The notes beneath the pieces were generated by a model, which worked only from the letters and a program-made list of their open reading frames with translations, was not told where the DNA came from and did not search any database. From positions 1 to 32,485 of the forward strand of contig JAIXSA010000171.1 of NCBI GenBank assembly GCA_027484915.1: a stretch of 32,485 nucleotides of DNA, in the 5' to 3' direction. The position numbers and the translations under genes were made by a program. Source of the stretch: Paracoccaceae bacterium (GTDB lineage: Bacteria > Pseudomonadota > Alphaproteobacteria > Rhodobacterales > Rhodobacteraceae). Shown here one piece after another: positions 18,858 through 27,850 of this stretch. Every line of letters begins with the position of its first letter. Positions within the stretch are counted from its first letter, which is position 1.

Positions 18858-20066
18858 TCAGGGGTTGGCCGCCGCCCGCAGGGCCGCGTCTTCCTCGGAC
18901 CATGTGACCAGCGCCTGCAACAGCGCCTCGGCCAGGGTGGCGCGCCAGGCCGGGTCGGAGAGGCGCTTGAAGTCGCGGTCCGAAGACAGGAACCCCACCT
19001 CAAGCAGCACCGAGGGGATGTCCGGGGTCTTCAGCACCGAAAAGCCGCCCGACTGCAGCGGGTGGCGGTGCATCCGGATTTCGGCCGCCTTGATCGCCCG
19101 GACCATCGCCTGCGCCAGCCGGTCGGTGCGGGGCGCTGTATCGGTTCGGGCCATGTCCATCAGCACCTCGGCCACCACGTCGTCCTGATCGGACAGGTCC
19201 ACGCCCGCCAATAGGTCGTCGCGATCATGCCGTTCTGCCAGCGCCGCCGCCGCCTCGTCCGATGCCTCTTCGGCCAGGGTATAGACGGTCGCCCCCTGCG
19301 CGTCGCCTTCCGCCAGCGCGTCGGCATGCAGCGACAGGAACAGATCCGCCTCGGCCTCGCGCGCGACGGATGTGCGGGTTTCCAGCGGGACGAAAACATC
19401 TTCGTCGCGGGTCATGACGACGCGGAAGCGGCCATCGCGCAGCAGGACCTCTTTCAGTTCGCGGGCGAAGGTCAGCATCAGGGTTGCCTCGTTGGTCCCC
19501 TCCCGCTCGGCACCCGGATCGATGCCGCCGTGGCCTGGGTCCAGCACCACAACCAGGGGGCCTCTGCCCTTGGGCTGGGGTGACATCAGCTCGGCCGCCT
19601 TGGGCAGCGCCCACTCTGGCAAGTCGGGCCGCGCGGCCTCTTGCGAAAAGGTGGCGGGATCGGTCGGCTCCAGCACGATCTCCAGCCGCGTCTCGTCGCC
19701 CGTGGTCATCGCGGCGCGCGCCACCTTGTGCGGACCGTCCAGCTCCAGCACCATCCGCGACCAGCCCGGCCGGAAGCGCCCAGCCCGAAGCGACACGCCC
19801 GGCTTGACCACGGCAAGCGCCTCGGCCCCCTTCCAGTCCACCTCTCGCGCGTCGATCACAAGACGCGGCGGGTCGTCCATCAGCCGCAGCCGCCAGGGCA
19901 CCGGCTGGCTCAACTCCAGCCGAAGCTCAAGTCCGCTTTCGGTGGCCACGATGCCGGACCGCATCGGGTTCACCTTGGCAAGCGCCGAAAGCTCGTCCGC
20001 GCCCGAAGGCGGGGCGGGAAGCAGAGCCAGGAGAAGCGTCAGGAAAAGGGCTTTGATCGGTATCAT
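18858..20066 (-). CDS. amiC: N-acetylmuramoyl-L-alanine amidase, AmiC-like
   Basis: A 402-aa periplasmic zinc amidase that cuts peptide stems from glycan strands during cell separation. The signal peptide (about residues 1-23) is MIPIKALFLTLLLALLPAPP. An AMIN-like targeting domain follows (about 30-135, LELRLELSQPVPWRLRLMDDPPRLVIDA). The Amidase_3 domain (about 170-395) has zinc ligands H179 in DPGHGGIDPG, E193 in NEATLM and H247 in LFLSLHADA, plus catalytic E356 in LLEVGFLS. The ATG at 20066 puts the signal peptide at the N-terminus; an AAGG lies just upstream. PBP1A follows on the same strand, an arrangement that pairs wall synthesis with wall cleavage. It is divergent from the DsbA-like gene. 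Confidence 0.95.
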   Translation of the reverse strand: MIPIKALFLTLLLALLPAPPSGADELSALAKVNPMRSGIVATESGLELRLELSQPVPWRLRLMDDPPRLVIDAREVDWKGAEALAVVKPGVSLRAGRFRPGWSRMVLELDGPHKVARAAMTTGDETRLEIVLEPTDPATFSQEAARPDLPEWALPKAAELMSPQPKGRGPLVVVLDPGHGGIDPGAEREGTNEATLMLTFARELKEVLLRDGRFRVVMTRDEDVFVPLETRTSVAREAEADLFLSLHADALAEGDAQGATVYTLAEEASDEAAAALAERHDRDDLLAGVDLSDQDDVVAEVLMDMARTDTAPRTDRLAQAMVRAIKAAEIRMHRHPLQSGGFSVLKTPDIPSVLLEVGFLSSDRDFKRLSDPAWRATLAEALLQALVTWSEEDAALRAAANP

Positions 20067-20140
20067 CGCCGCCTTATCCCCGCTTGGCCGCGATTTGTAA
20101 ATTCCGCCCGCAGCCACTGCATCACGAAACGGAGAGCCGC

Positions 20141-20169
20141 TTGTCTTGCCGCAAGGGCCCCCCTATCCT
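20141..20169 (+). promoter_or_regulatory. Candidate promoter for the DsbA-like gene
   Basis: TTGTCT is followed after exactly 17 bp by TATCCT, ending 37 bases before the ATG at 20207. It lies in the 140-bp divergent region with the amidase gene. Confidence 0.5.
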
Positions 20170-20206
20170 CCGCCCGCCGCAGGTCCGCGGTCTTGCAGGA
20201 GCCTAC

Positions 20207-20968
20207 ATGACCCGCCTCGCCCTTGGCCTGATCGCCGGCCTGATCGCCTTTCCCGCCCTCGCAGAAGAGCCGGCAAACGGCAGTGCCGTCCCCATGACCG
20301 AGGCCGAGAGACAGGCCCTGCGCGACGAGGTACGGGCCTATCTGCTTGAGAACCCCGAAGTCCTGATCGAGGCGATGGACGTCCTGCAGAAGCGCGAGGA
20401 AGCGGCGGGCCTGGAACGGGATACGGCGATCATCGCGGCCAACAGCGCACGCATCTTCGCCAATCCGAACGACTGGGTGGGCGGCAACCCGCAGGGCGAC
20501 ATCACCCTGGTCGAATTCATGGACTACCGCTGCGGATATTGCCGCAAGGCCTATGACGAGGTCGAGAAGCTGATCGAATCCGATGGAAACATCCGGTTCG
20601 TGGTCAAGGAGTTCCCGATTCTGGGCGAGGCGTCGATGCTGTCGGCCCAGTTCGCCATCGCCTTGCGCCAGCTGCATGGGGACGAGGCTTATGGCAAGGC
20701 GCATGACGCCCTGATGAAGCTGCGTGGCGAGCCGACCATCGAGACGCTGGCCCGGCTGGCAGGTGATCTGGGGCTGGAAGCGCAGCCGATCCTTGACCGG
20801 ATGAAGGCGCCCGAGGTGATGGCGGTGATCCAGGACAACCATGCCCTGGCCAAGATCATGGACATCACCGGAACACCGGCCTTTGTGATGGGCGACGCCG
20901 TGATGCGCGGCTATGCACCGCTGGACGTGATGCAGGACTTTGTCGCCGACATGCGCACGGGCGGCTGA
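20207..20968 (+). CDS. DsbA family periplasmic thiol:disulfide oxidoreductase
   Basis: A 253-aa exported thioredoxin-fold protein. The signal peptide MTRLALGLIAGLIAFPALA is cut near residue 19. A helical N-terminal extension (about 30-85, MTEAERQALRDEVRAYLLENPEVLIEAM) is typical of the Com1/ScsC-like branch and may mediate oligomerisation. The catalytic motif C109-G-Y-C112 lies in LVEFMDYRCGYCRKAYDEV, and the cis-Pro loop is TGTPAFVMGD. It may act as a disulfide oxidase or isomerase; the sequence does not decide. AGGAG just before the ATG at 20207 fixes the start. No DsbB partner is nearby. Confidence 0.92.
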   Translation: MTRLALGLIAGLIAFPALAEEPANGSAVPMTEAERQALRDEVRAYLLENPEVLIEAMDVLQKREEAAGLERDTAIIAANSARIFANPNDWVGGNPQGDITLVEFMDYRCGYCRKAYDEVEKLIESDGNIRFVVKEFPILGEASMLSAQFAIALRQLHGDEAYGKAHDALMKLRGEPTIETLARLAGDLGLEAQPILDRMKAPEVMAVIQDNHALAKIMDITGTPAFVMGDAVMRGYAPLDVMQDFVADMRTGG

Positions 20969-21099
20969 GGCTTCCCGTTTCCCTATGCGGGACGCTGGCA
21001 GCGCCTTGCCGGTTCCGCGCGGACAAGTGTCGCGCAGCACCTCGACGTGAGCCTCTGACCCGCGCAGGATGTCAAGGAAAGGCGATTTCCGGGCAGGCC

Positions 21100-21435
21100 A
21101 TGACGCGCACCTATCTTATCCTTCTGGCAGCCATCGTGGCCGAGGTCGTGGCGACCACTGCCCTGGCTCGGTCGGAAAGCTTTACCCGCCTTTGGCCCAC
21201 GGTCATGGCGGTGGCGGGTTATGCCGTCGCCTTCTGGCTGCTGTCCTACCCGCTGCGGGTGATGCCAACCGGTGTCGTCTATGCGATCTGGTCGGGCATG
21301 GGGATCGTCCTGATCAGCGGCGTGGCCTGGATCTGGTACCGCCAGACCCTGGACGTCGCGGCGATCCTGGGGCTGGCCTTCATTCTGGTGGGGGTGCTGA
21401 TCGTGAACCTGTTCTCGAAGTCGATCCCGCACTGA
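21100..21435 (+). CDS. SMR family multidrug efflux protein (EmrE/Qac-like)
   Basis: A 111-aa inner-membrane protein with four hydrophobic segments, the standard size for small multidrug resistance dimers. The proton- and substrate-binding Glu15 lies in the first helix (LLAAIVAEVVATTALARSES). The PLRVMPTGVVYAIWSGMGIVLI segment has the Y-A-x-W-S-G-x-G pattern of the Qac subtype, which exports quaternary cations. Guanidinium exporters (Gdx) usually differ here. A GGCAGG-like sequence precedes the ATG. The 131 bp to the DsbA-like gene has only weak hairpins. The decayed MFS/LysR locus begins directly after its stop codon. Confidence 0.92.
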   Translation: MTRTYLILLAAIVAEVVATTALARSESFTRLWPTVMAVAGYAVAFWLLSYPLRVMPTGVVYAIWSGMGIVLISGVAWIWYRQTLDVAAILGLAFILVGVLIVNLFSKSIPH

Positions 21436-21442
21436 CCCGGCG

Positions 21443-21780
21443 TCATGCCTCTATCGCCGTCGGTTCCGGGCGCAGCACCTGGACCAGCCAGAGGCCGACC
21501 CCCAGTACCACAAGACTGCCCCCGACGGTGGCGACGGTCCCGGCCAGGCCGAACCAGACCACCAAGGGTGCCAACACCAGGGGCGAGGCGAACTGACCCA
21601 AGAAAGGCCGTGGTCAGCAGGCCCGAGGCCAGGCCCCGCATCGTCGCGGGCACCCGCGCGATGAACCAGGTCATGTAGTTCGGCATCGAGACCCCATCGC
21701 CAAACCGGCAATCAACGAGCCCAACAGGACACCATGCCAGTTGGTGGCCGTAGCATTTGCAAGGATCCCGCGCCGCTGCA
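21443..21780 (-). pseudogene. MFS transporter C-terminal remnant, frameshifted and 5'-truncated
   Basis: About 110 residues of the C-terminal part of an MFS carrier can be read on the minus strand only by changing frame twice. They read ATNWHGVLLGSLIAGLAMG, then SMPNYMTWFIARVPATMRG and LASGLLTTAF, then LGQFASPLVLAPLVVWFG and a tail ending PEPTAIEA. The breaks are single-base losses near 21688-21694 and 21598-21604. Reading stops at the TGA at 21443-21445. Roughly three quarters of the normal protein, including the start, is missing; the similarity ends near 21770-21785, where a LysR remnant begins on the other strand. The gene cannot make a transporter. Confidence 0.75.
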
Positions 21781-22010
21781 ACTCGGGTCGCACATGGCGG
21801 TACGGAATGCGGCGGTTGCCGAAGCCGGGAGCGCCGTCCTGCCCCGCATGATCGCCACGCCAGAGATCGCAGCCGGTCGTCTTGTGCGGGTCCTGCCGGA
21901 CTGGTCCACCCCACCCAAGGCAATTTCCTTCGTCTACCCCGGCCCGTTCGGTCACTGCACGGCTGCGCGCCTTCATCGACCATTTCGCGCGAGAGCTGGG
22001 CGAAGATTGA
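21770..22010 (+). pseudogene. LysR-type regulator C-terminal remnant, frameshifted and 5'-truncated
   Basis: The plus strand reads about 80 residues of the end of a LysR substrate-binding domain: LQLGSHMAVRNAAVAEAG, AVLPRMIATPEIAAGRLVRV and LPDWSTPPKAISFVYP. After a one-base slip near 21936-21945 it continues as ARSVTARLRAFIDHFARELG and stops at the TGA at 22008-22010. The helix-turn-helix and most of the effector domain are absent. The left boundary (about 21770-21785) is estimated from where similarity stops and coincides with the break in the MFS remnant. The stop codon directly abuts the last codon of the cupin gene on the opposite strand. Confidence 0.75.
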
Positions 22011-22496
22011 TCAGCCGCGTTTCGGCAGCCCGTCATGCGGACCAAGTGTCCGGGCGGGCGCGTCTTCCCACCAGTCGCGGCGCAAGGGCTTGCGGTCGGG
22101 ATCGACTGGATAGATCACCTTGTTCTCGGCCCGCGGCGTATCGCCCGCCACAAACAGCCGAACCTCGGCGTCAGTGTTGTTCAGGAAGCTGTGCGCCAGC
22201 CCCGTCCCGGCCCTGAACCCCACCGCATCCCCCGGTTCCAGCCGGTGCAGCACACCGTCAAGCCAGACGTCCGGAGTGCCCTCCAGCACCAGGATGAACT
22301 CGTCCTCGGCGCTTTCCGCGTGGGGGAGAGAAGTGCGGTGGCCCGGCAGCAGCCGGACGTGGTGCAACCCCAGCCGCGCAAAGCCGAAGTGACGGCCATA
22401 GTCGGCGTCGCGTCCCATCTTTTCGGTCCGGCCCTCATAGGACCATTCGGGCCGTTCAAGGTCTTCCCACCGGACGATCTCGGGGGCCTTCGTCAT
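22011..22496 (-). CDS. Cupin domain-containing protein
   Basis: A 161-aa cytoplasmic protein with a single cupin beta-barrel. The first cupin motif is [17 protein letters not shown] (H59, E65, E66), with only one His where classical metal cupins have H-x-H. The second motif, [19 protein letters not shown], supplies H102. The C-terminal tail, [21 protein letters not shown], is extended and polar. Metal binding and substrate are uncertain. The start codon overlaps the ispG stop as ATGA, so the protein is made by coupled translation with ispG. Its stop codon abuts the LysR remnant. Confidence 0.85.
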   Translation of the reverse strand: MTKAPEIVRWEDLERPEWSYEGRTEKMGRDADYGRHFGFARLGLHHVRLLPGHRTSLPHAESAEDEFILVLEGTPDVWLDGVLHRLEPGDAVGFRAGTGLAHSFLNNTDAEVRLFVAGDTPRAENKVIYPVDPDRKPLRRDWWEDAPARTLGPHDGLPKRG

Positions 22497-23617
22497 TCAG
22501 CGGCGAGCTTCTCGGCCGCCTCGATCTCGGCGGCCTTCTTCTCAACCAGACCAACGATGTGGTCGATCATCTTGTCGTTCGACAGCGTGTGGTCCTGCTT
22601 GCCCGCCAGATAGACCATGCCCTTGCCCGCCCCGCCGCCGGTAAAGCCGATGTCGGTCATCAGCGCCTCACCTGGGCCATTCACCACGCAGCCGATGATC
22701 GAAAGGCTCATCGAGGTGGTGATGTGGGCCAACCGATCCTCCAGCGCCGAGACGGTCTTGATCACGTCGAAGCCCTGGCGCGCGCAGGAGGGGCAGGAGA
22801 TGATCGTGACGCCCCGGTGCCGCAGTCCGAGCGACTTCAGGATCTCGTAGCCGACCTTCACCTCCTCGACCGGATCGGCCGAGAGGGACACGCGGATCGT
22901 GTCGCCGATCCCCATCCAGAGAAGGTTGCCCAGCCCGATGGCCGATTTCACCGTGCCGGAGACAAGGCCACCCGCCTCGGTGATCCCCAGGTGGATCGGC
23001 GCGTCGGTGGCGTCGGCAAGCTGCTGATATGCGGCGGCGGCAAGGAAGACGTCCGAAGCCTTCACCGAAATCTTGAACTCGTGGAAGTCGTTGTCCTGCA
23101 AGAGCTTGATGTGGTCCAGTCCCGATTCCACCATCGCCTCGGGACAGGGCTCGCCGTACTTTTCCAGCAGGTGCTTTTCCAGCGAGCCCGCGTTGACCCC
23201 GATGCGGATCGAGCAGCCATAGTCCTTGGCGGCCTTCACAACCTCGGCCACGCGGCGCGCATCGCCGATATTTCCAGGGTTGATCCGCAGACAGGCCGCA
23301 CCCGCCTGGGCCGCCTCGATGGCGCGCTTGTAGTGGAAATGGATGTCCGCGACGATCGGGACCGGGCTTTCCGCCACGATCTCTTTCAGCGCGCGGGTCG
23401 ACTCTTCGTCGGGCGTGGACACCCGGACGATGTCTGCCCCGGCCACAGCACAGCGCTGGATCTGCTCGATGGTCGCCGCCACGTCCGTGGTCAGCGTGTT
23501 GGTCATGGTCTGGACGCTGATCGGAGCATCCCCGCCGACCAGCACCTTGCCGACCCTTATCTGCCGCGACGTCCGACGCTGGATATTGCGCCAGGGGCGG
23601 ACTGGATTGTGGGTCAT
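22493..23617 (-). CDS. ispG: 4-hydroxy-3-methylbut-2-en-1-yl diphosphate synthase
   Basis: IspG is the [4Fe-4S] enzyme of the non-mevalonate (MEP) isoprenoid pathway. It reductively opens methylerythritol cyclodiphosphate. The 374-aa length fits the bacterial one-piece form. The TIM-barrel part contains [33 protein letters not shown] and RINPGNIG. The cluster ligands are C275 and C278 ([13 protein letters not shown]) and C310 ([12 protein letters not shown]), with E317 as the expected fourth ligand. It lies 66 bp downstream of rodZ on the same strand and is coupled to the cupin gene by an ATGA overlap. Confidence 0.97.
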   Translation of the reverse strand: MTHNPVRPWRNIQRRTSRQIRVGKVLVGGDAPISVQTMTNTLTTDVAATIEQIQRCAVAGADIVRVSTPDEESTRALKEIVAESPVPIVADIHFHYKRAIEAAQAGAACLRINPGNIGDARRVAEVVKAAKDYGCSIRIGVNAGSLEKHLLEKYGEPCPEAMVESGLDHIKLLQDNDFHEFKISVKASDVFLAAAAYQQLADATDAPIHLGITEAGGLVSGTVKSAIGLGNLLWMGIGDTIRVSLSADPVEEVKVGYEILKSLGLRHRGVTIISCPSCARQGFDVIKTVSALEDRLAHITTSMSLSIIGCVVNGPGEALMTDIGFTGGGAGKGMVYLAGKQDHTLSNDKMIDHIVGLVEKKAAEIEAAEKLAAE

Positions 23618-23683
23618 CGCATGGGCTCCGTTTCTACGCCGTGCAGCATAGGCCGCGCGGCGGGAACCGGCAATGGGCCTGAC

Positions 23684-24913
23684 TTAGTCGGCCACTTCGG
23701 TCGCAGGTGCGGCGACAACGTCCGACGCATCCGCCGTGGCGAAGCGTGCCAGATCCTCGTCCGCCGAGGGGTCGGCCTGCGCGAAGTTTTGCGTCAGCGC
23801 CTCGGGCGACAGCGGAATGTCCTTGGCCACCTGCGCGCCAGGAGCGACCGGTCCGTAGGTCACCCCGTCGACGACAAAGTAGATCGAGCCGGAGTTGCCC
23901 GTCCGGAAGACGGCAGCGGTCTCCAGCGGCGGGACAGCGTAGCGTTCGCCGGCATCCAGGATCTTCTCGAACAGGACGGTGCCGTCGGCGGCGTCGACCC
24001 GCACCCAGGACGGACGCACGGCAAGAACCTCGATGCCCTGTTGCGCCGCAGCCATCACCTGCACCTCCGACTCGACCGCCTGGTCGATGGCCTGGTCGAC
24101 AAGGTCAGCCTCGGCAACTTCGGCCAGGACGCCGGCTTCGCGCGGGTTGATCGCGGCGATGGGACCGTCGCGGGAGGTCAGGACCGGGACGTCCAGCGCC
24201 TGCGGGCGATAAAGGCGGTCCAGCACGTCCGAGTCGGCCGTGCCTTCGGCGCTGGCAACGTCTTCGGTCGCCGGTTGCGCAGGACGCGCCACCGCGATTT
24301 GCGTCGCGGCGGTTCCGGCGTTCGACAGCGGGTCGATTTCGGCCACCACGGTCGGGGCCTCGTCGACGGGTGCAAGCTGCACCCGCTGCACTTCCTGCAG
24401 AACCGACCAGCCACCATAGCCGATGGCCCCGATGAGCGCGACGAGAACGGCGATGGAGCCGACAGCACCGGGTTCGACATGCGACCAGATCGCCTCGCTA
24501 CGCGGGACGAAGCTTGCGTTGGGGTCGGCCAGCGGATCGGCGTAATCGGAGCGCGCGCGCGCCTTGACAAGTTGCTGCGGTGCGGCGGCCGAGGACAAAC
24601 CATGCGACACGCTATAGCCAGCCTCGGCGCAGAAACGCTCGAATGCCCATTCCGGGTCCATCGCCAGATAGCGGGCGTAGGAACGCACGTAGCCTGCGAC
24701 GAAGCCCGGGGTTTCGAAGGCGGAGAGATCGGCGTTCTCGATGGCGGCGATATAGGTGGCCTTGATCTTCAGCTCGCGCTGCACATCAAGCAGCGATTTG
24801 CCAAGCGTAGCACGCTCGCCGCGCATGAGGTCGCCGAGCCGCAACTCGAAGTCGTCAAAGCCCTTTGGCTTGTCCTCTTCGGTTGTCGAAGGTTTAGACC
24901 TCCAACCGATCAT
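23684..24913 (-). CDS. rodZ: RodZ-like cell-shape protein (HTH_25, membrane helix, DUF4115)
   Basis: A 409-aa bitopic protein expected to link cytoplasmic MreB filaments to the wall-building complex. The N-terminal Xre-like helix-turn-helix (about residues 25-95) reads LGDLMRGERATLGKSLLDV, ELKIKATYIAAIENADLSAF and VAGYVRSYARYLAMD. A membrane helix lies at about 150-168 (GSIAVLVALIGAIGYGGW). A variable Pro/Ala-rich periplasmic linker leads to a C-terminal DUF4115 domain (about 300-385: VRPSWVRVDAADGTVLFEKI and GEAYAVPP-like GERYAVPPLETA). The ATG at 24913 follows AAGGGGACAG. It lies 120 bp downstream of hemA, with a candidate promoter in the gap. Confidence 0.9.
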   Translation of the reverse strand: MIGWRSKPSTTEEDKPKGFDDFELRLGDLMRGERATLGKSLLDVQRELKIKATYIAAIENADLSAFETPGFVAGYVRSYARYLAMDPEWAFERFCAEAGYSVSHGLSSAAAPQQLVKARARSDYADPLADPNASFVPRSEAIWSHVEPGAVGSIAVLVALIGAIGYGGWSVLQEVQRVQLAPVDEAPTVVAEIDPLSNAGTAATQIAVARPAQPATEDVASAEGTADSDVLDRLYRPQALDVPVLTSRDGPIAAINPREAGVLAEVAEADLVDQAIDQAVESEVQVMAAAQQGIEVLAVRPSWVRVDAADGTVLFEKILDAGERYAVPPLETAAVFRTGNSGSIYFVVDGVTYGPVAPGAQVAKDIPLSPEALTQNFAQADPSADEDLARFATADASDVVAAPATEVAD

Positions 24914-24979
24914 CTGCCCGCTGTCCCCTTCGGTGAACCTATTCCGTGGTCGCCGTCCCCAGCGACTCGCCACAGTGTT

Positions 24980-25007
24980 CTATTAGATAAACCCTAACAT
25001 AGGACAA
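24980..25007 (-). promoter_or_regulatory. Candidate promoter for rodZ-ispG-cupin
   Basis: On the minus strand TTGTCC is followed after 16 bp by TAATAG, about 67 bases before the rodZ ATG. The surrounding sequence is the only A/T-rich part of the hemA-rodZ gap. Confidence 0.35.
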
Positions 25008-25033
25008 GGTCTTTTCCACAGATCATTGGATAT

Positions 25034-26266
25034 CTAGGCCACACGTTCGGCGCGATTCAGCGCACAGTGCGACCACAGTGCATCCATAGCACGCACAAGC
25101 GTGTCGATCTCACTCGGCCCATGCACCGGCGAGGGCGTGAAGCGCAGCCGCTCGGTTCCCCGCGGGACAGTCGGGAAGTTGATCGGCTGGACGTAGATGC
25201 CGTGGTCTTCCAACAGCATGTCCGACAGCATCTTGCAGTGGACCGGGTTGCCGACGTGCACCGGGACGATGTGACTGCCGTGGTCGATCAGGGGCAGGCC
25301 CATCGCCTTGAGCCGGGTCTTCAGGATGCGGGCCTGGGTCTGGTGCATCTCGCGCAAGCTGACCCCACCCTGCCCCTTCAGGAAGCGGACGCTGGCAGCT
25401 GCACCTGCAGCAACGGCCGGCGGAAGCGAGGTGGTGAAAATGAACCCAGGCGCGTAGGACCGGATGGCATCCACCGTCCGGGCGCTTGCGGCGATGTAGC
25501 CACCGAAGACGCCGTAAGCCTTGGCCAGCGTCCCGTTGATGATGTCGACCCGGTGCATCTGGCCGTCGCGTTCCGCAACGCCCGCACCGCGCGGGCCGTA
25601 CATGCCGACGGCGTGCACTTCGTCCAGGTAGGTCAGCGCTCCGAACTCCTCGGCCAGATCGCAGATCTCCCGGATCGGGCCGAAGTCACCGTCCATCGAG
25701 TAGATCGATTCGAAGGCGATCAGCTTCGGTGCCGCCGGGTCGTCCTTTGCGAGCAGTTCGCGCAGGTGGGCCACGTCATTGTGCCGGAAGATCCGCTTCT
25801 CGCCGCCGCCACGCCGCACGCCTTCGATCATCGACGCATGGTTCAGCGCATCGGAATAGATGATGAGGCCGGGGAAGATCACCCGCAGCGTCGATAGGGT
25901 CGCGTCATTCGCGATGTAGGCACTGGTGAAGACCAGAGCTGCCTCCTTCCGGTGCAGATCGGCCAGCTCGGCCTCCAGCCGCTTGTGCCAGACCGTGGTG
26001 CCGCTGATGTTCCGCGTGCCGCCCGAGCCCGCGCCGGTCGCATCAAGTGCCTCGTGCATCGCCGCCAGGACCTCGGGGTGTTGCCCCATGCCCAGGTAGT
26101 CGTTGCCGCACCAGACGGTGATGTCTTTCCGACTGCCGTCGGGTTTGGTCCAGACCGCATGGGGGAAATGGCCCTGCGCCCGCGCGATGTCGATGAAGGT
26201 GCGGTAGCGCCCCTCGTCGTGCAGGCGCTGCAGGCTGGCATCAATCGCGTCGTCGTATCTGGTCAT
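25034..26266 (-). CDS. hemA: 5-aminolevulinate synthase
   Basis: This PLP enzyme condenses glycine and succinyl-CoA into 5-aminolevulinate, the first step of haem (and, where present, bacteriochlorophyll) synthesis by the C4 route of alphaproteobacteria. The 410-aa length is typical. The glycine-rich stretch [21 protein letters not shown] is present. D215 in [15 protein letters not shown] contacts the cofactor pyridine nitrogen, and K249 in [16 protein letters not shown] is the Schiff-base lysine. The ATG at 26266 starts [21 protein letters not shown], and an AAAAGGAA lies upstream. An FNR-like palindrome at 26317-26330 suggests oxygen control. No photosynthesis genes are in the window. Confidence 0.97.
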   Translation of the reverse strand: MTRYDDAIDASLQRLHDEGRYRTFIDIARAQGHFPHAVWTKPDGSRKDITVWCGNDYLGMGQHPEVLAAMHEALDATGAGSGGTRNISGTTVWHKRLEAELADLHRKEAALVFTSAYIANDATLSTLRVIFPGLIIYSDALNHASMIEGVRRGGGEKRIFRHNDVAHLRELLAKDDPAAPKLIAFESIYSMDGDFGPIREICDLAEEFGALTYLDEVHAVGMYGPRGAGVAERDGQMHRVDIINGTLAKAYGVFGGYIAASARTVDAIRSYAPGFIFTTSLPPAVAAGAAASVRFLKGQGGVSLREMHQTQARILKTRLKAMGLPLIDHGSHIVPVHVGNPVHCKMLSDMLLEDHGIYVQPINFPTVPRGTERLRFTPSPVHGPSEIDTLVRAMDALWSHCALNRAERVA

Positions 26267-26316
26267 GCGTCCGGTTCCTTTTGCGTCAGGTCTGCCCGAC
26301 CAGTCGCAGGGGTGCC

Positions 26317-26330
26317 TTGATCTCGGTCAA
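26317..26330 (-). promoter_or_regulatory. FNR/FnrL-type box upstream of hemA
   Basis: The 14-bp sequence TTGATCTCGGTCAA (minus strand TTGACCGAGATCAA) differs by one base from the FNR consensus TTGAT-4-ATCAA. It is centred about 57 bases before the hemA ATG. FnrL control of hemA is known in Rhodobacter sphaeroides, which supports the call. Confidence 0.65.
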
Positions 26331-26467
26331 AAGTCCCGGCGCGCCAAGGGGGCGATTTGTCACCCCCCCGGGGCCTGCCGACCGCACTCCCTTACTCCAG
26401 CCCGCCCGCTCTGGACAGTCCCAACCCGCCTGCTAGGCTGGTTCCTGATCACATCCCGGAGAGTATG

Positions 26468-27850
26468 ATGACCACCCCGTCGCTCGACGCCGTCCTTGCC
26501 CGCATCGACGAAACCCTGCCCCAGGCGCTGGACCGGCTGATGGCGCTTCTGCGCATTCCGTCGATCTCGACCGACCCCGCCTACAAGGCCGACTGTGCCC
26601 GCACCGCCGAGGCGCTGGCCGCCGACCTTGCGAGCCTTGGGTTCGAGGCCCGCGCCGCCCAGACGCCCGGCCACCCGATGGTCGTGGCGCACGGCGGTGA
26701 GGGCAAGCGCCACATCCTCTTCTACGGCCACTATGACGTGCAACCCGTTGATCCGCTGGAGCTTTGGGACCGCCCGCCCTTTGAGCCCGAGGTTCAGGAG
26801 ACGCCCAAAGGCAAGGTCATCCGCGCGCGCGGGTCCTCGGACGACAAGGGCCAGCTGATGACGTTCATCGAGGCCTGCCGTGCCTGGAAAGCGGTGCACG
26901 GCACGCTGCCCGGGAAGCTAACGATCTTCCTTGAGGGTGAGGAGGAATCAGGCTCGCCCTCTCTTGTCCCCTTCCTGGAACAGAACCGCCAGGAACTCAG
27001 CTGCGACCTTGCCCTTATCTGCGACACCGGGCTCTTCGAGGGCGCAACGCCCGCGATCACCACCATGCTGCGGGGCCTGTGCAAGGCCGAATTCACCATC
27101 CGCGCCGCGTCCCGCGACCTGCATTCCGGGATGTATGGCGGCTTGGCGCAGAACCCACTGCATCTGATGTCCCGGCTCCTCGCGAATCTGCACGATGCGA
27201 CAGGCCGGGTCCAGGTGCCGGGCTTCTACGATGACGTCGATGAGCTTCCCGACACGCTGCGCCAGCAATGGCAGGCGCTGTCCTTCGACCATGCGGGCTA
27301 TCTGAGCGACGTCGGACTTTCCGTCCCGGCGGGCGAGCAGGATCGCACACCGCTGGAAAAGATCTGGTCGCGCCCGACCGCCGAGGTGAATGGCATGTGG
27401 GGCGGCTACACGGGTGCCGGGTTCAAGACGGTGCTGCCGTCCGAAGCCCATGCCAAGGTTTCGTTCCGCCTCGTCTCGCGCCAGGACCCCGAGAAGATCA
27501 TCGCCGCATTCAAACGTTGGGCCGAGGCGCAGATGCCTGCCGACTGCGAGATCGTCTGGCACGGCGGCAACGACGGCGCGCCGGCGAGCGTGATGGAGAT
27601 CGGCGACCCGGCTTTCGAGGCCGCGCGTCAGGCGCTGACCCAGGAATGGGGTCGCCCTGCGGCTTTCGTCGGCTCGGGCGGGTCGATCCCAGTGGCGGGC
27701 TACTTCAAGACCATCCTCGGGATGGACGCGATGCTGATCGGCTTCGGCCGCGACGACGACCAGATCCACTCCCCGAACGAGAAGTATGACCTGGAAAGCT
27801 TCCACAAGGGCATCCGGTCCTGGGCGCGCATCCTGGCGCGCATCGCCTGA
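26468..27850 (+). CDS. M20 family metallopeptidase (dipeptidase)
   Basis: A 460-aa cytoplasmic di-zinc peptidase of the M20 (ArgE/DapE/CPG2-like) family. Metal-site residues are in place: H88 and D90 in FYGHYDVQPVDPLELW, D125 or D126 in RARGSSDDKGQLM, and the catalytic/bridging E158-E160 in FLEGEEESGSPSL. A lid/dimerisation domain follows (about 185-390, with AASRDLHSGMYGGLAQNPLHLM). The C-terminus has the ligand-bearing FGRDDDQIHSPNEKYDLESF. The length fits the long dipeptidase branch rather than the roughly 380-aa deacetylases. ATG codons at 26465 and 26468 both exist; the GGAGAG spacing favours 26468. It overlaps the following GNAT gene by one base (TGATG). Confidence 0.93.
   Translation: MTTPSLDAVLARIDETLPQALDRLMALLRIPSISTDPAYKADCARTAEALAADLASLGFEARAAQTPGHPMVVAHGGEGKRHILFYGHYDVQPVDPLELWDRPPFEPEVQETPKGKVIRARGSSDDKGQLMTFIEACRAWKAVHGTLPGKLTIFLEGEEESGSPSLVPFLEQNRQELSCDLALICDTGLFEGATPAITTMLRGLCKAEFTIRAASRDLHSGMYGGLAQNPLHLMSRLLANLHDATGRVQVPGFYDDVDELPDTLRQQWQALSFDHAGYLSDVGLSVPAGEQDRTPLEKIWSRPTAEVNGMWGGYTGAGFKTVLPSEAHAKVSFRLVSRQDPEKIIAAFKRWAEAQMPADCEIVWHGGNDGAPASVMEIGDPAFEAARQALTQEWGRPAAFVGSGGSIPVAGYFKTILGMDAMLIGFGRDDDQIHSPNEKYDLESFHKGIRSWARILARIA

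Noticed and set aside
20969-21099. Guanidine riboswitch in front of the SMR gene
   Set aside because: I looked for the paired ACGR-loop hairpins of mini-ykkC and for the ykkC-III pattern and found neither. The protein also looks like the Qac rather than the Gdx subtype.
22559-24997. 812-codon open frame on the plus strand
   Set aside because: It is antisense to ispG and rodZ, has no family motifs, and reflects the lack of stops on the complementary strand of G+C-rich genes. The same applies to long antisense frames at 539-1954, 2664-4007, 4756-5946 and 15466-17292.
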